Shown here piece by piece: positions 47,291-60,110 of a DNA stretch of 64,000 nucleotides. Both the position numbers and the translations under genes were made by a program. The notes beneath the pieces are model-generated. The model saw nothing but the letters and a program-made list of their open reading frames with translations, did no database searches and was not told the origin of the DNA. The first letter of the stretch is position 1. Every line of letters starts with the position of its first letter. The stretch comes from Toxotes chatareus. Lineage: Eukaryota; Chordata; Actinopteri; Toxotidae. The DNA is taken from assembly GCA_016801885.1 (NCBI GenBank), contig JAFBJY010000298.1, forward strand, positions 1 through 64,000, read 5' to 3'.

Positions 47291-48744
47291 CTGAATAAAG
47301 AATAAAAGATGTGAGTTTAGGAGACAAAGTTCCTGCTTGAAAGCGTTGAGTGTTTCATCATCTGTTCAGAGCTGAAGAAGGTTGAGAATGTACAAGTTTG
47401 GAAAATGGAAACTCCAAACACCTGAACCAACAGGATGCAGCTTAAAAACAGTCAGATACTAAAAGTCAAACACAGCTCTCATTAACTTCAGTCACTATAA
47501 ACATCACCGATCATAAAGCAAAGAGTGAAGAAACATTTCTTTCTGTCTTAATGTGGAATATTTGCTTTGTATGTGAAGAAATATAAAAGTCAACTGAAGG
47601 TGAAGATGAAATTGTTCCAAAGTAAAGAGTAAATTAGCAAGTGTTGGATTTTGAATCTTCATTCAATGAGTTTGAAATATGAAGCTGAACAAGATGCTCA
47701 GTGTGGATCAGCATCAAATCTCTGAGCTCAAATCTCCTTCAAAAGTCCCACATTCACACTCAGGTTTAACAGTTTGGAAGAAAGTTTTCAAAGTGTTCAC
47801 TAAGGTTTCAAATGAAATCTTTCATATTGTGTGAAATAATAGTTTGAGCCTTTGATGTTTTGAGTGTGACTGAAGTTTGTGTTGAGAGTTTGAGAAGCTG
47901 CAGACATTCAGCACATGTGCAGTGTGTTGAATGAGACATTTCATCACATTCCAGTCATGTGTCTTTGGTCCAAAGCAAGTTCAGCTTCATCCAACACTCT
48001 CTGCTCACACATTTGAATCTGCTGTTCCAGCATTGCATTCTGGGATTCCTGGCCCCACCTTCCTGGTGGCTGTCAGCTTCGGGGGGTGGGGGGGGGTCTG
48101 TGTCCCACAGTTTGTGTCCCTGTGACAAAGACACAGTGGGACGTTGACACCCAGTGGGCTCAGTGATTGGTCGGCTGTGTGGAGCTGAGAAAGGAGCCAG
48201 GGTTTGAACTTCTCTCTCTGCTCTGTTTTCATTGGTTCCACAAATATTTGTGTCCCTGTTCAGCTCAGCAGCTGAGTGTAGCTCTATGAATGTCTTCAGG
48301 AGACACTGTGTGAAAATGTCCTCTCCGTATTTAAACCATGGTGACGTGTCCTCTCTGTGACAGCAGGCTTTTCACTGTGCCTGTGAGTGAGGCCATTGGG
48401 AGCAGCTATGAACACTTGTGCCTTCAGACCTGCTCACACGTGTTGTACAGATCAGTTCTTGTCAAACATCCTGATCTCAATGAGACTTTGTGAATAACAC
48501 AAGCTCAACTCAGTCAAACTGCTGACACTGTCAATGTGGACTGTAAGAGTCAGAATCCAAATCATTTTCAAAGCTTTAAAAATCACTTTGAAAATCAGAG
48601 TCAGCACTTTCACAACTTCCTTTCAACCATTTCACACTTTGAATGTTAGAAATTCTGAAGGAGATTTGACCTAATAAATACTGAATAAAGCACAACTTTC
48701 ACATCATATTCATCTCAGCACACAAGTAAACAATGGAGTCTGAC

Positions 48745-48917
48745 CTCAGAGTCTCCAGTCCACAGTCTGGACTCTGCAGAAAACCACACAGATCCTTCAG
48801 GTCTGAATCCTGCAGGTTGTTTTCACCCAAGTCCAGGTGTCTCAGATGGGAGGGTTGGACTTCAGAGCTGAGGCCAGAGAAGCACAGCTGATCTCTGACA
48901 AACTGCAGTAACTCAAC
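48745..48917 (-). pseudogene. LRR exon in inverted NLR arm with 1-nt deletion
   Basis: A minus-strand exon between ctttattcag and gtcaga, 173 nt instead of 174. One base is missing in the run of C in the K-S-N-P-S-H segment (plus strand gatgggagggttggac). It corresponds to LRR exon 3 (19673-19846), which is intact. A homopolymer slip or sequencing error is possible. Confidence 0.82.
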
Positions 48918-49960
48918 CTGAATAAAGGATAACAGATGAAGATGAAAATCATTGATAATCCAATCAGATATGTCCTAATCAATGAGCTTCTCTCTAACAT
49001 GAGCAGAGTGACTGTGTCCTTCTGTTGCTGTGGATCATCATCATGTCAGCCTTCTACACACATCATCCACATGTCACCACAACATTCACACACCTGTTCA
49101 TGTCAACACATTCATATGAGTCAGGTCTGTCATTAGAGGATCAATATATTTAGTAGCTCAGTAGGTTTGTGCAGTTAAAATGAGAAGTCCACATGTTCAC
49201 AGCTGGATCTGAAAACAACAGTCAGATGTCAGATGCAGATTAAAGGAGTTGTTGGTGTCGTCCTTCAACTCTCAGCTTCACAGCTCTGTTTGGAAACAGC
49301 TTCCAGCCTTTTTACAAACATCAGATTTGATGGTGTCATTCATCATCATCACCTCTATGACTTTAACCAGGTGTAAAACCTGTTTGTTGAAGAGTCATGG
49401 AGACTGTAGTTTGTCAGTGTGTGAGATCTGCTCATTGGAAACTGCTCTTACTGGAATTAGTTGCTCAGAGAACAGACTCCGCTGAGCTTGTCCTCACTGC
49501 AGTTTGGTATCATAGGCTGGTGGAGGAAGGAGCAGTTCAACACATTCTATCATGTCTCTCATGTGTAGAGTCTATTTCCTGGATCCACAACGAAAACATT
49601 CATTCAACTCAACAGAGACTGAGCACAAAGTGGTTTTCATTCATAACAGAGCTTTGAAAACTTTCCTAAACTCTGTCATCCAAAGATCTCTTCATTCACT
49701 CCATGTTTCATTTCTCAGAGATTCAACAGTCAGATGATTGTTAAATAAAGTGGGATTTGTTAGGGAACAGCAGCTTTTTCACATCTATATCCAGTGTGTA
49801 CCTGCTCTAAATCCCAAACACTGTGACTGGTCTCAGCTGCCTTCTTTTTGTAGTCATTACAACAGAGAGTCCTTTCTCCTCTCCAGAAGCTCCAGAAGAA
49901 TTCATGTCCCTCACACACTCTACAGCCTCACCTTCACTGACTGATGGACCACAACATCAA

Positions 49961-50300
49961 TTCAGCTAGATCTATGGGAGAAACAGTCTAACGACAAATC
50001 AGGACTGGCAGACATTTCTAAAAGATGCTGTTCTAGATATACCTACATCATTAACAGTTGTAGGCAGGATGAGATGGATTCTGTCTCTAATGTCTACTAT
50101 TTTATTTGCTAAAAGAAGCTCATAAAGTCATTACTAGTGAGAGCTAGAGGGATGGATGGTACAACAGAGCTATGGCTCTTTGTCAGCCTGGCTACAGTGC
50201 TGAAAAGAAACCTAGGGTTGTTCTTGTTTTCCTCTATTAATGATGAGTAATAGGCAGTTCTTGCCTTACGAAGGAGCTTTTATCGTTATAAAGCTGGTCC
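49961..50300 (-). mobile_element. LINE 5' piece in unit B
   Basis: This matches 33345-33690, the upstream part of the L2/CR1-like element. It encodes on the minus strand the segment before the reverse transcriptase. It is cut at its 3' side by the duplication junction, so only about 340 bases remain. Small indels relative to the first copy break the frame. Confidence 0.8.
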
Positions 50301-52074
50301 AGGAACAATATGAAAACTTCAGTAGTATAAATTATAGAGCAACACAAGAGAAATGAAGAGATGAAAACCAACACCAACAGCAATCACGTCTACAAATGTT
50401 AGAAACATTCATTTTCATGAGTTAGTGATTTTCCCTCCATCTCCATCTAAACCTCCACCTGAACATCACATACAAAGGAACATTAGTCAGTTTGTGTCTC
50501 TTCTGTATCATTTTCAGCAGGTAACCAGCCAACATTACATCACCTTGATCTATGACAGGATCCTGTCACATTTATTGCCTCAGTGTCACTGTAAATGTTT
50601 CCTTATTGAACTTCATATGCAGTGTGTATATTTGAACATGTCTGTGCTCAGAGATTCACTTTGAGTTATGAGCTTTGGTCTCAACTGCAGAAGTAAACTG
50701 GCAGAACAGTGAGACCTTAAGTGTGATTAGTTTCTTTGTGAGCTCATTATCAAGTCTGTCGAGGCACAGGATGAAGCAGGATGAACGCTTTGTATTTTTA
50801 GGTAAGAAGTTTTGGCCACAATCCCAGTTGTCATTTAAAGCACAGACTCATCACTCTGCCTCCACAAAGGCTCTAATCTAGTCACACACTGCTTCACAGT
50901 CAAAAGAGAGAGAAACAAATAAATAAAACAATAAGAACAGCAGATAAAATACAAGAGAAGAGCAGATATAGAACACAAGTGTAAACATAAAATACTATGT
51001 TACCCTAAAACCTGTCTGAACAGATGGATTTTATCTGCTTTGTGAAAAGAGTCACAGAGTCCACACACCTCAGACTTACTGGGGAGATTATTCCAAAGTT
51101 TAGAGGCTGCAAACTGGAAAGCACAATCTTCCTGAGTCTTAAAACATATCCGAGGTACATTTAGAAAGTCCTGACCTAAGAGATCAGCTCATGCTGTGTA
51201 GGGTGCAGAAGGTCCATGGTATACTGTGGAGCCTGGACATGTAACAGTCACTTCTGCACAATGAACTTCAGTGATGGTTTAGGATTGAATTTTTTGAAGT
51301 CAGCACATTATACAGGGACAGTGATACACCTGGATGTGTTTCATTCAAAAATAAAATACTACCTTCTTCAACTAATACTGTATATGTCAGCTTTCAGAGT
51401 CTGAAGACACCAACCACCAACAGTGTAGGCTGCACACTGAATGTGATATTTCAGAGTTCTTTGAGTCCTCATATTAAAATGTGAAGTTGAAGGGCTGGAG
51501 AAGTAAAACACAAAGTGTAATACAAACCCATTCAAATAGGATTTTCCATTGTGGTGGTTGTGGTCACATCAAGTCATGATATGAATGGTCACTAACACTC
51601 AAACTGTGCTGGAACAGTGAAAAAGTGTGTTTTCACTTTACTGCACAGCAAATGAAGTTGTTGATCTGAGCTTCTACTAAAAGCACTGCCAACTCACTGA
51701 TAACTACAATCAATATTCCTACAACTTTTTCCCAGTTAAGCAGGAGGAAAAAGTTTGGTTTTGCATTATCAGAAACATAACACAGCTCTGATATGGCTGT
51801 AATTGATCAGTAAACAGTGACATAAGGCTGATATCCCAAAGTACAAACAAAAGAGCACAGGAGTGAGACTAAACTCCAAACTGTAGAGACTGAGGTAGAA
51901 GCTGCAAAAGTCCTGAGAGCTGAAAACAGAGAGACGTTTTAGAACAGAGCTTTCTCTCTAATCTTCAGCATAGATACACAAGTTTAGCTACTGAAGACAC
52001 AGCTAAGGAGAGGAGAATGTTAAGAGTTGGCAATGACTGTGTTATGAATGGCTGTGTCACCAAGCCGGGTCACA

Positions 52075-52625
52075 GCAGCAGTGCAGCCATCCCCTACTAC
52101 CCTGGAACATTGTGTTCCCCAGAATGCAGGTTTGCCTTGTGGTTCCTAAAGTCTCCAATAGAGAGATGGGAGACAGAGCCCTCAGATATCAGGCTCCTCT
52201 ACTGTGGGGACCATCTACTAGTTTGGAGTCTTGGAGGTAGATGCCCTCTCCATGTTTAAGAGGAGGCTTCAAACTTTCCCTTGTGATGAACCTTATAGTC
52301 AGAGCTGAGTAAGGCTTTCCTGGAATGAGCCACTAGTTATGCTGCTATGGGTCTACACTGCTGGAAGACTTCACATGATGCTGATTTCCTCTCTCCTCCT
52401 CTGCCTCTCCATCTGTACACATTCATATCCCATTAATGTATGTTACTAACAGCTTCTTCTCTCTCCCATGGTGTTGTGCTTTCTCGTCTCTGCAGTTACT
52501 TCCCACCTCCAGAGCTGCAGAGTCTGGATCTCTATGGCTGCAGACAAACTACTGTTCCCACATGCAAAGCACTGTTGGTCTGATCTTCAACATAAATGAT
52601 ACAAAAAGACTTGGAGGACGCCTGT
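52075..52625 (+). mobile_element. LINE 3' fragment, unit B
   Basis: Counterpart of 35456-35990: a C-terminal LINE remnant with frameshifts, followed by the L2-like 3' UTR containing cattcatatcccattaatgt. Confidence 0.78.
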
Positions 52626-53040
52626 TTCAACTATATAAGTCAGACTGCTGAAGCCTCATGTTTGCTTCTTTTGAACTTTGGAAGTCCCTTTTAACACAGG
52701 ACATGGACTGTGGATTTTATGCTCCATCATTTAGGAGGATCCAAAGCAGCAACCACAAATGATTTCAATTTACATAAAAAGCATGTAGATGTTTTTGAAC
52801 ATTTGAAGTTTGTAAAAGACAAACTTGTAAAAAAATAGGCACCTTTCCTTTAACACAAACCATAATGCTTTGAACCAAAAATGGAAACCTAAGTTGACAA
52901 TAGGAAAATCTCACAGATACAATCAGCATAAATAAACTGAACATGTACTGAAACCTTTGGGCTGAAGTTCTTGTGTGATTAGACATCATGCCCAATTTAA
53001 CAAACATCCCACTGAACTGAAACACTGACATCAACTAAAA

Positions 53041-53322
53041 AGGTTTTGACTTACTACAGAAAACCTTGGAGCTGATCTGGACTTTCCTGTAGTGTCCTCT
53101 TGTCCTTGTAACAGCAGTAGCTCCTCCTTCCTTGTCAATAATTGTGCAGAAATATCTGAGTGCTTCTTTCTTCCCTAAATCATGAGCAAGTCCTGTCCAG
53201 TCCAACTGTTTCTGCTCCTGTTTGACTTCTCAACTTGTCTCTGGCTGTGTGTCCACTTACTGCAGCCTGTGACATCAGACTGTATAGAATGTTGATACAT
53301 CAAAGGCATCAAAGGACAAGCA

Positions 53323-53405
<83 letters not shown>

Positions 53406-53520
53406 TTCTCGTCTTAATATAGTTGTGAGGATACATGTTGCCATAATGCATTCCCAGCATAACCTAACCTTAACCATCACTGTCAACTGAAAAGCCTAAC
53501 ATTAGCAAAACATAACTTAT
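53041..53520. repeat. Interspersed repeat copy 3 with CT/CA microsatellite
   Basis: Counterpart of 36414-36905. The hAT target is uninterrupted (gtttctgc at 53208-53215). The (CT)n(CA)n tract is at about 53323-53404, shorter than in unit A. Confidence 0.82.
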
Positions 53521-54356
53521 ACTAATGATTTTCAATCTTCTCAAAAATACCAAATGAATTACAACAATAAGCACTCAGGACCATTCAGCTGGGTTGGTGA
53601 ATTCAGCACCAAGGACAACAGCAGCTGAACTATACACAACTACATGTACTAACACACAGCAAATTCACAAAAGTACTAAAATCTGGAGTCAGGCAAAAAA
53701 AAGTGAGTCCCTGGGTTCGACGCATTATATCGCGGCATGAGCAGCACAAGGAACGTCGTCACAAGGCTGGTAAGAGCATGATTTTTTTATCAGAAAAGTA
53801 CTTTAAATGCGTGATATTTTGTCATTGTTCTCACTTTATCTGCTTACATAGTACCACCTAATGACTGCGAACTTGATGTTGAACGTAACCCCATTGCTTT
53901 TACTCCATTATTTAGAGCAAGTAGCTCCCGCATTAGTTAGTTAGCTAACTGTTCTTAGCTGCCATTGTGGGGCTATTAGCTTTCCTCAAACGTTAATGTC
54001 GGCCATACTGTCTGTGGCATGTGATGTGTCTGTATGGCCAGTGAATGACAAACTGTTTGATAAAGCTTCAAATTAATGACGACGCGCATCTTGAAGGTAA
54101 TTAATACTATTTTGGAAATAACCATCAACAATGCAACCGCATGTCGGTGTTTTAAGAGAATAATTTCGGCTCAGCGGCGCAGGCGCAGCTGAAAAGTCAG
54201 TTTGGCTAGCATGCTAACAGCTGAGCTTATAAACTGTGCTTGCTGTTTTGAACAGCGGTGAGAAACGTGTATTTTAACAGTGTGTTGTTAGGATAAACTT
54301 TAGCTTGACATGTTATTCTCAGACATATGACATTTCTTCCTTTATGTCAAGCCAAC

Positions 54357-56517
54357 ATGTTGATCAAAGAAGAGTACAACATGGAGGGAAGAAGAAGTAC
54401 ATTAAACTGGAAGAGGCTTGCTTCTCAGATTTTCTCAGTGCAGGTCAGTCAGATGTTTAGTATTAAATGAATAAAGATGTAAACATGTTGTAACGTGGGT
54501 TGTTATGGTATAGTCCAGCAGAAGTTTCTTATCCCAGAGACTACAACACTGAAAGTCACAGATCAACAGGGAGCAGAGGTGGATGAGGATGTTTCAAAAG
54601 ATCTGTGTTTTTCATCTACAGTGATGATGGTAGGACATTTAAAATTCATATTTTCCTGCACCTATATTTTGAGAGATTTGTATCTTGACACAGACAAAAA
54701 TATGTGATTGTGAGAAGTGGATGATAAGAATTCCAAAGTACAGTATTTAATCAGTTCATATGAAGCTGTATGTGTTGTCTGCATTTTCAGACCTCCCATC
54801 TACTGAGGCATCTATGAACCTGGCTGATCGTTCAGACCTGACAGAATATATGACCCTCACTACTTGTGAGTAGCAGAGTTATAGGTAATGGTGATGTTTT
54901 GTCTTGGAGACAGGTAATATCAGCCAGGTATGTGATATAGTTTGAATGTGCTGGACTTTAGATTTTGTTTGCCTTATACTTGTGTGTGTGTGTGTGATCT
55001 TCAGATCTAAGTGTCCTGCAACAAGGGTGTAGAGGCTCCTCCTCTCCAAGTCTGACAGATACACTGTCAGTCTCAAGCACTAAGCAGAGACACAAGTGAT
55101 TCTGGATGCAAGCCTTTGATGGACAGTGTGCTTACAAAAAATGCTGTTATTTTTCCAACTTGTATACAACTAGATTTTAATCATTATTTATTAGACATAA
55201 TTCCTAAAAATAATATGTGCAGGTATTAAATGAATGTATTTGCTTACAACATAGATCTAAGTGTAGCTGTTAAATATGTTTTAAGTAATGTTTTCTTTTA
55301 GCCGCCTGGTTAGCTCAGTTGGTAGAGCATGAGACTCAACCTCTCAGGCTCAGTGGGTTTGAATCCCACTCCGGGTGGCACCACCTCCCATGGGCTCACC
55401 ACCCGTGGAGGTGCCATAGGCCTTCGGTGCATTGTGAATTGGGCGGGCTGCCCCCGTGACCTGGGCCTGGACCCACAGGTTTATTTTAAACGTTTGAAAA
55501 TGTTGTTTTGCTCTTTTTTATTTAGATTTTGCCAGACTTCTCACAGATGTTTGGAGCAGAGGTTGCTTCAAGGTTCTTTGAAAAATGGAACAGCAGTTTT
55601 AAAGATAAAGTTATCAAGGAGGCAGGAACCTGAAAGAGACGTCTCTCTTAAAACAACAACTGAAAGCTGCCCTGAATGAAGGATCTGACACTGCTGATGA
55701 AGCAGGTACAGTTATCATCAGAATAGTAATGCAGTTATGTGAGTCGTCCAACAGTCATCAATTTATTGTGTTTTTATTGATTTATTTTACAAAAGCATCT
55801 CTGAGTCTAAATAGGCCACTTAAGTCTGCAGTTAAGATACAGTGTGAGGGCTGAACATTGCTTTGCTCTCAGCACAGATTTATAATGACTGGGCCATTAA
55901 TAGTTGTTATATGTGTATATGTTTAAGATCATAGTAAAACCATTAGAACAATGCACAGAGCAATATCATAAACACACTACTTAATATATATAATGAGTGT
56001 AAAGTACTTTTCACTCTGTCCCCAGAAGTGGGACAACTTAGGCATGGCTTCTCTTCTGCTGCTACTTCATCTTCTCCTCCACAACCAGCTGGGAAAGCGT
56101 CCCACACAGATCAGCGTCGGGAGAGACAACGGATCATCTGGTAAAATTTCAGAAGGTTTGTCAAAACTTCCAAACAGATGTTGCTGAGTTTTATAAACAC
56201 ATTTTTAAGCACATTTCTCTTGTTTCAGTTATCCCAAAGCCTTGAGGATCATCTCCTGACCACTGAAGGAACCCATCAGTCCATATCTTCTTGCCACAGG
56301 AACTTCAAAAGACCCAGGTTTTTCACCTTTTTATATTGTCTTGGACAAAATCTTCTGTCATGTGCCAATCAGTCATGTACAACCTTTGGTGCTTTTGATG
56401 AGCTGTTCAAGTCACATTTGTTTTCAGTGTGAAGTATGATGGCGCTCTCTCCAGCCTGTACACATTTTTGCAGACAGAGTAAAAGAGCTCAGAGCAAAGC
56501 TGTTAAACAAACCATAA
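54357..56517 (+). pseudogene. SAMD3-like gene, copy B (exons 5-7 deleted)
   Basis: This is the counterpart of 37741-40539. Exon 1 (54357-54443) has a 5-base insertion after the first four codons. Exon 2 lacks one T, where copy A lacks one A. A deletion of about 0.65 kb joins the SINE body at 55475 to intron sequence upstream of exon 8, removing exons 5, 6 and 7. Exon 8 keeps the same one-base loss as copy A (gaggcaggaacctga), so that lesion predates the duplication. The last exon shows the same fused end (V-K-E-L-R-A-K-L-L-N in a shifted frame). It is clearly non-functional as written. Confidence 0.72.
55301..55475 (+). mobile_element. tRNA-derived SINE (copy B, 3'-truncated)
   Basis: Same insertion as 38683-38872, with the upstream target copy (gttttcttttta, here one T shorter) preserved. 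The downstream target copy and the last SINE bases are gone, removed by the deletion that took three exons. The A- and B-box motifs are intact. Confidence 0.9.
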
Positions 56518-56599
56518 GTAGCTTATTGAGCCAAAATGTTGAGATGTTTCCTCTGTAATTCATCCTTTGGTTCAGTGTTGCTTTTGTTCAGGAACCCTC

Positions 56600-57440
56600 A
56601 AATGAATTCATGCCATGTATCCAGGTAAAAGTCTCTCTAGTTATTGTGGATTCAGGAGACATCTCATTTAAGATTCACAGCTCCATTGATAACACAAGTG
56701 TGTCTAACCAGATCCCCTTTTCAACAACGACACAGAGACCCTGTAAACAATTCTCAGTCTGTAACTGATGAAATACTTCATCTCATTTCCAAAATACTGA
56801 AGCAGCTCCTTCAGGTTCTACTCACAACAAAGGCGTGTGTGCTTCAGTTATAGCCAAGCTTTTGGGGAGTGGTAAACCAAATACTGTAGTTCTTTATACA
56901 ACTGAAAATTTAGAGGAATTTGTCAAGCAGGTTATCAAGCAGCTATCACTGGGAATGCCTGTCCTTAAAACAGTTGAGTCTGGTCCAGTTAAAATGTGTT
57001 CAGTTGAAACACTGGATTTTCTGGAATATAACAGCATCTCTTCACCTTGATTCTGGCAGCCATCGTCTGTGTGTCACACAGTGGGTGAAATGCTGTGGAG
57101 CTGAGTATAGGTGTTGGACTCTTTGTGGCTTGCACTGGGTGCTGGTGAAAACATGAACCATTGTTCAGCAAAATAACATCAATTATTTTGCACAAAGTGT
57201 TTTTTATTTGAGCATGAAACTTGTTTCCATGATCCAACTTCCATGCTTTCAAGTAGAGTGACACTACACAGAGTGAACTGATTCTAGAAAGGGAGAGATT
57301 AAAAAGATATTTCAAATGGTTTGATGCTCAGATGTCATATGGTTGTGATTCTTAATGTTATATTTGTATCCAGAGGAGGTGTATAATCTGATTTCTCATC
57401 TGAATGAGTTCTCTTACCATTTTATGCTTGAACTGTAAAG
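56600..57440 (+). pseudogene. Unrecognised coding remnant, copy B
   Basis: Counterpart of 40540-41454. Frames 56644-56853 and 56835-57050 keep L-K-Q-L-L-Q-V-L-L-T-T-K and A-S-V-I-A-K-L-L-G-S-G-K-P-N-T-V-V-L-Y-T, but indels after 57010 break the end. The family is not recognised. Confidence 0.35.
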
Positions 57441-60110
57441 TGGTAGTCATCCACCTCAAATCAAATCAAGAACTTTATTTGTCCTGAAGTTCAATTCAGG
57501 CACATGAACAGTTACTGAGTCCACACACAATAATAGCATGGGGGGTGGTGGGGAGTTGAGGGAGCAAGAACAGCTCTGCAAATGAAGTTGTTGTTCTCCT
57601 CTGGGTCCTCTACATGTGCTGTCCTCCAGTGTCTGCTGCTCACACAGTGTTCCAGTGATCTAAGTGGAAGACCAATGATTTAGGAGCAGACTTGTCTCCA
57701 AAATTCTGCAGACGGATTCTGGTTCTGAAGGAGAGTTGGAGAGCAACTGTGCAGGTTATAGAGAGTCGTCATGACAATTTCCCTGTGAAGGGAGTGATAG
57801 AATGTCTTCAGAATGGTGCTGGTGAATCACAGCTAAGCTTCCTAGTAGGGTACCAAGGCTGGGTATCTTCAGATCCTCTGCTTACAGGAAGATGTCAACA
57901 ATGTTCCTAGATATCTACCTCCACGTTTCTAATGGCCTTCTGGGATTGTGCTGACAGATGCTGTAAACTAGCCCTCCGTTTTCAGAAGTGTCACCATCAT
58001 CTCCTTGTCTTCCATGTTCAGTTCAGTGCAGAGTTGTTAACCCAGTCCACAAACTGCTGGAGTGGCTGGGGCACCAGTCATCGGTGGAGAGCAGCTGAAG
58101 AGCAGACAGGAGAACTGTGTCACTGTGCATATTTAACCAGATGATATCGTGGGTGGACCTGCAGTCATCGTGTGTTACTGACCAGCACTCTCTGTGATCC
58201 GTTGGTCAGGTCACACCCAGTGGATTAGTTTCTCCGGCAGGTGGAATGGGTGTAGTTTCTGCAAGGATGTGGCTGCAGGTGTTGAATGCAGAGGGAGAAT
58301 TGAACAGCAGCTGCAGCATAATTCTCCTAGCTGCTCTGCACAGTGCCGGAAGACATGTCTAATGATCTTGTCAGGACCAGGTGTCGGATTGTTTTGGTCC
58401 TCTTCAGAGCTCTTACCACCTCCACTGTGCTGAAGGATAATTCCACTTCAGCATTAGTGAGGAGAGATAAGGTTTCTCTTTGGAGGTGTTGTCTGTTTCT
58501 ACCAAATCTGGAGGAAGAGGAGCTGAGGTCGTTGGGGAGGGAGCTGGGCTGCTGCCTTCCACCTGGGGAATTAATGTGTGTGGGGTGCCTTCGTGTGAGT
58601 GGTATTTGTATCATTTGCAGCAGCTTTGTTCTTAATCCCTGCCAAGCTAGGCGAGCGATTTCCTTCAGTGAATTTTGCTCCCACCTTTAGTCTTATACTC
58701 TGTCTTGGCTTTTCTGATGGCAGCTTTTCACCTCTCTGTTCACCTCCTTTTTTCAGATTCAGTACCAGTGAAAAAAAATTCTTTTGATGAGATTTCCTTG
58801 ATTTCTTTGGTTATCCAGGGAATGTTGTTGTGGTGAGGGTGACCTGTTTGGAGGAATGATATTGTCCACACAGAAAGAAATGTAGAAGGATGACACAGCA
58901 GCTTCTTGCTCCCTTTAATGTCACTGGTGGATGCCAGGATGTTATCCTCAGGCTGTGGTTTCAAAGTTGCTCCCTGCAGAGTAGCAATGCTACACATGAA
59001 TATCCATCGTTTGATGTTTCCTTTTGACTGTCCTCTCTATTCTCCATGCCAAGCCAGGATGTGAGCTGGTGCCAACAGAGATGGTGTGGTGGTCTACTTG
59101 GAGCCCAGAGGAGGAAGAACAATAGACTTATAGGCATTGAGGGATAGATCCATAACATTTCACCAGTGTTTTTCTTTGAATTGCCACGTGCAGGTGATGT
59201 ACCGCTTAAATCAACACTAGTGATTTAATCCCAACTGTGCAGTGATTGAAGTCAACAAATTTAGCATGAATTTAGGAGGAGTCTGGTAGCATGAGTTCTG
59301 AGTCTGTTTACAGTGTCCTTTATGTGTTCAGCAGCTGCAGTTTGCATTTGCTCTGGGATTAGCCGTAAACCAGGATGATGAATTGCTGGGGAATTCCTCT
59401 CAAGATAGAAGGAGCCAAGACAGACGGACAGAAGCTCAAATGTCTGCATTACACAGCTTCTCTCTGATTGACGCACTGTGGAGCACCAGAGTATGTTTAC
59501 AGTAGGACACACACCACCGCCATGTAGCTTCCCCTGTGCACGTTCTGTGTCCCGGGGCTTTAGTCAGGATCCAGAGGCAAAGCCGTCAAGTGTGCAGCAT
59601 GTCATCCCATCGTCATTGGCTACAAGCTAGATTTCTGTGAAGTTTAGCACTGATGCGGTTTCTATATCCATGCATACGCCAGTTAATATTGGCCTGCAGC
59701 TCATCTTGCACTTGTTGCTCAAAGAGCCAAAGACATTCACCAGGATGACTTGATGTAAGCTATCTACATCTACATTGTCCGTCATCAGTCTAGCTCTATC
59801 TCTACCCTTTTTCTTCTTCCCCTCTGGTTACCTTCTTTTCAGTGTTGTTTGTGGAGTCAAAGTCCCGTCAGATTTCCTCAGGGAATGTGTCTTTGTCCAG
59901 TGGGCTCGATGGAGGAAGTGCGGCCGCAGCGAAATCTCTGGAGTAGTGACTCGTTGTTGCGGCGCTGGGGAGATTGTGATGATTTGTGGTTTACCATTAT
60001 CGTGTCCGCTTCCAATATACAAAATAAAAGCAGAGTCCATAATAATCCACAGTTATTATGTTGCGATCCTTGGTTTTGCTCAGAGCTCGTTTGTAATCCG
60101 TGGGTACAGA
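57441..60110 (-). mobile_element. Second LINE, unit B (heavily indel-ridden)
   Basis: Counterpart of 41455-43990. Endonuclease and linker pieces can be followed on the minus strand (59512-59261, 58997-58740 and 58614-58327), but no frame stays open for more than about 95 codons. Insertions of 1-5 bases occur roughly every 20-40 bases relative to the first copy. The central part near 57830-58140 is rearranged. Confidence 0.8.

Larger units (their letters stand above)
33341..49960 (+). repeat. Tandem duplication unit A (16.6 kb)
   Basis: The sequence from 33341 is repeated in the same order and orientation from 49957 to the end of the window. It holds the 5' part of the LINE, a LINE 3' fragment, a SAMD3-like pseudogene, a second LINE and the inverted NLR arm. 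The repeat distance is 16,616 bp at the left edge. The unit ends at 49957-49960, where four bases (tcaa) are shared between the NLR intron and the LINE. Confidence 0.93.
45787..49960 (-). repeat. Right arm of inverted duplication (NLR 3' half)
   Basis: This 4.2-kb segment is the reverse complement of 18440-23741, with introns, exons and microsatellites all conserved. It holds one B30.2 remnant and two LRR exons where the left arm has three. The arms are separated by about 22 kb. The arm is cut at 49957-49960 by the start of the tandem second unit. Confidence 0.9.
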
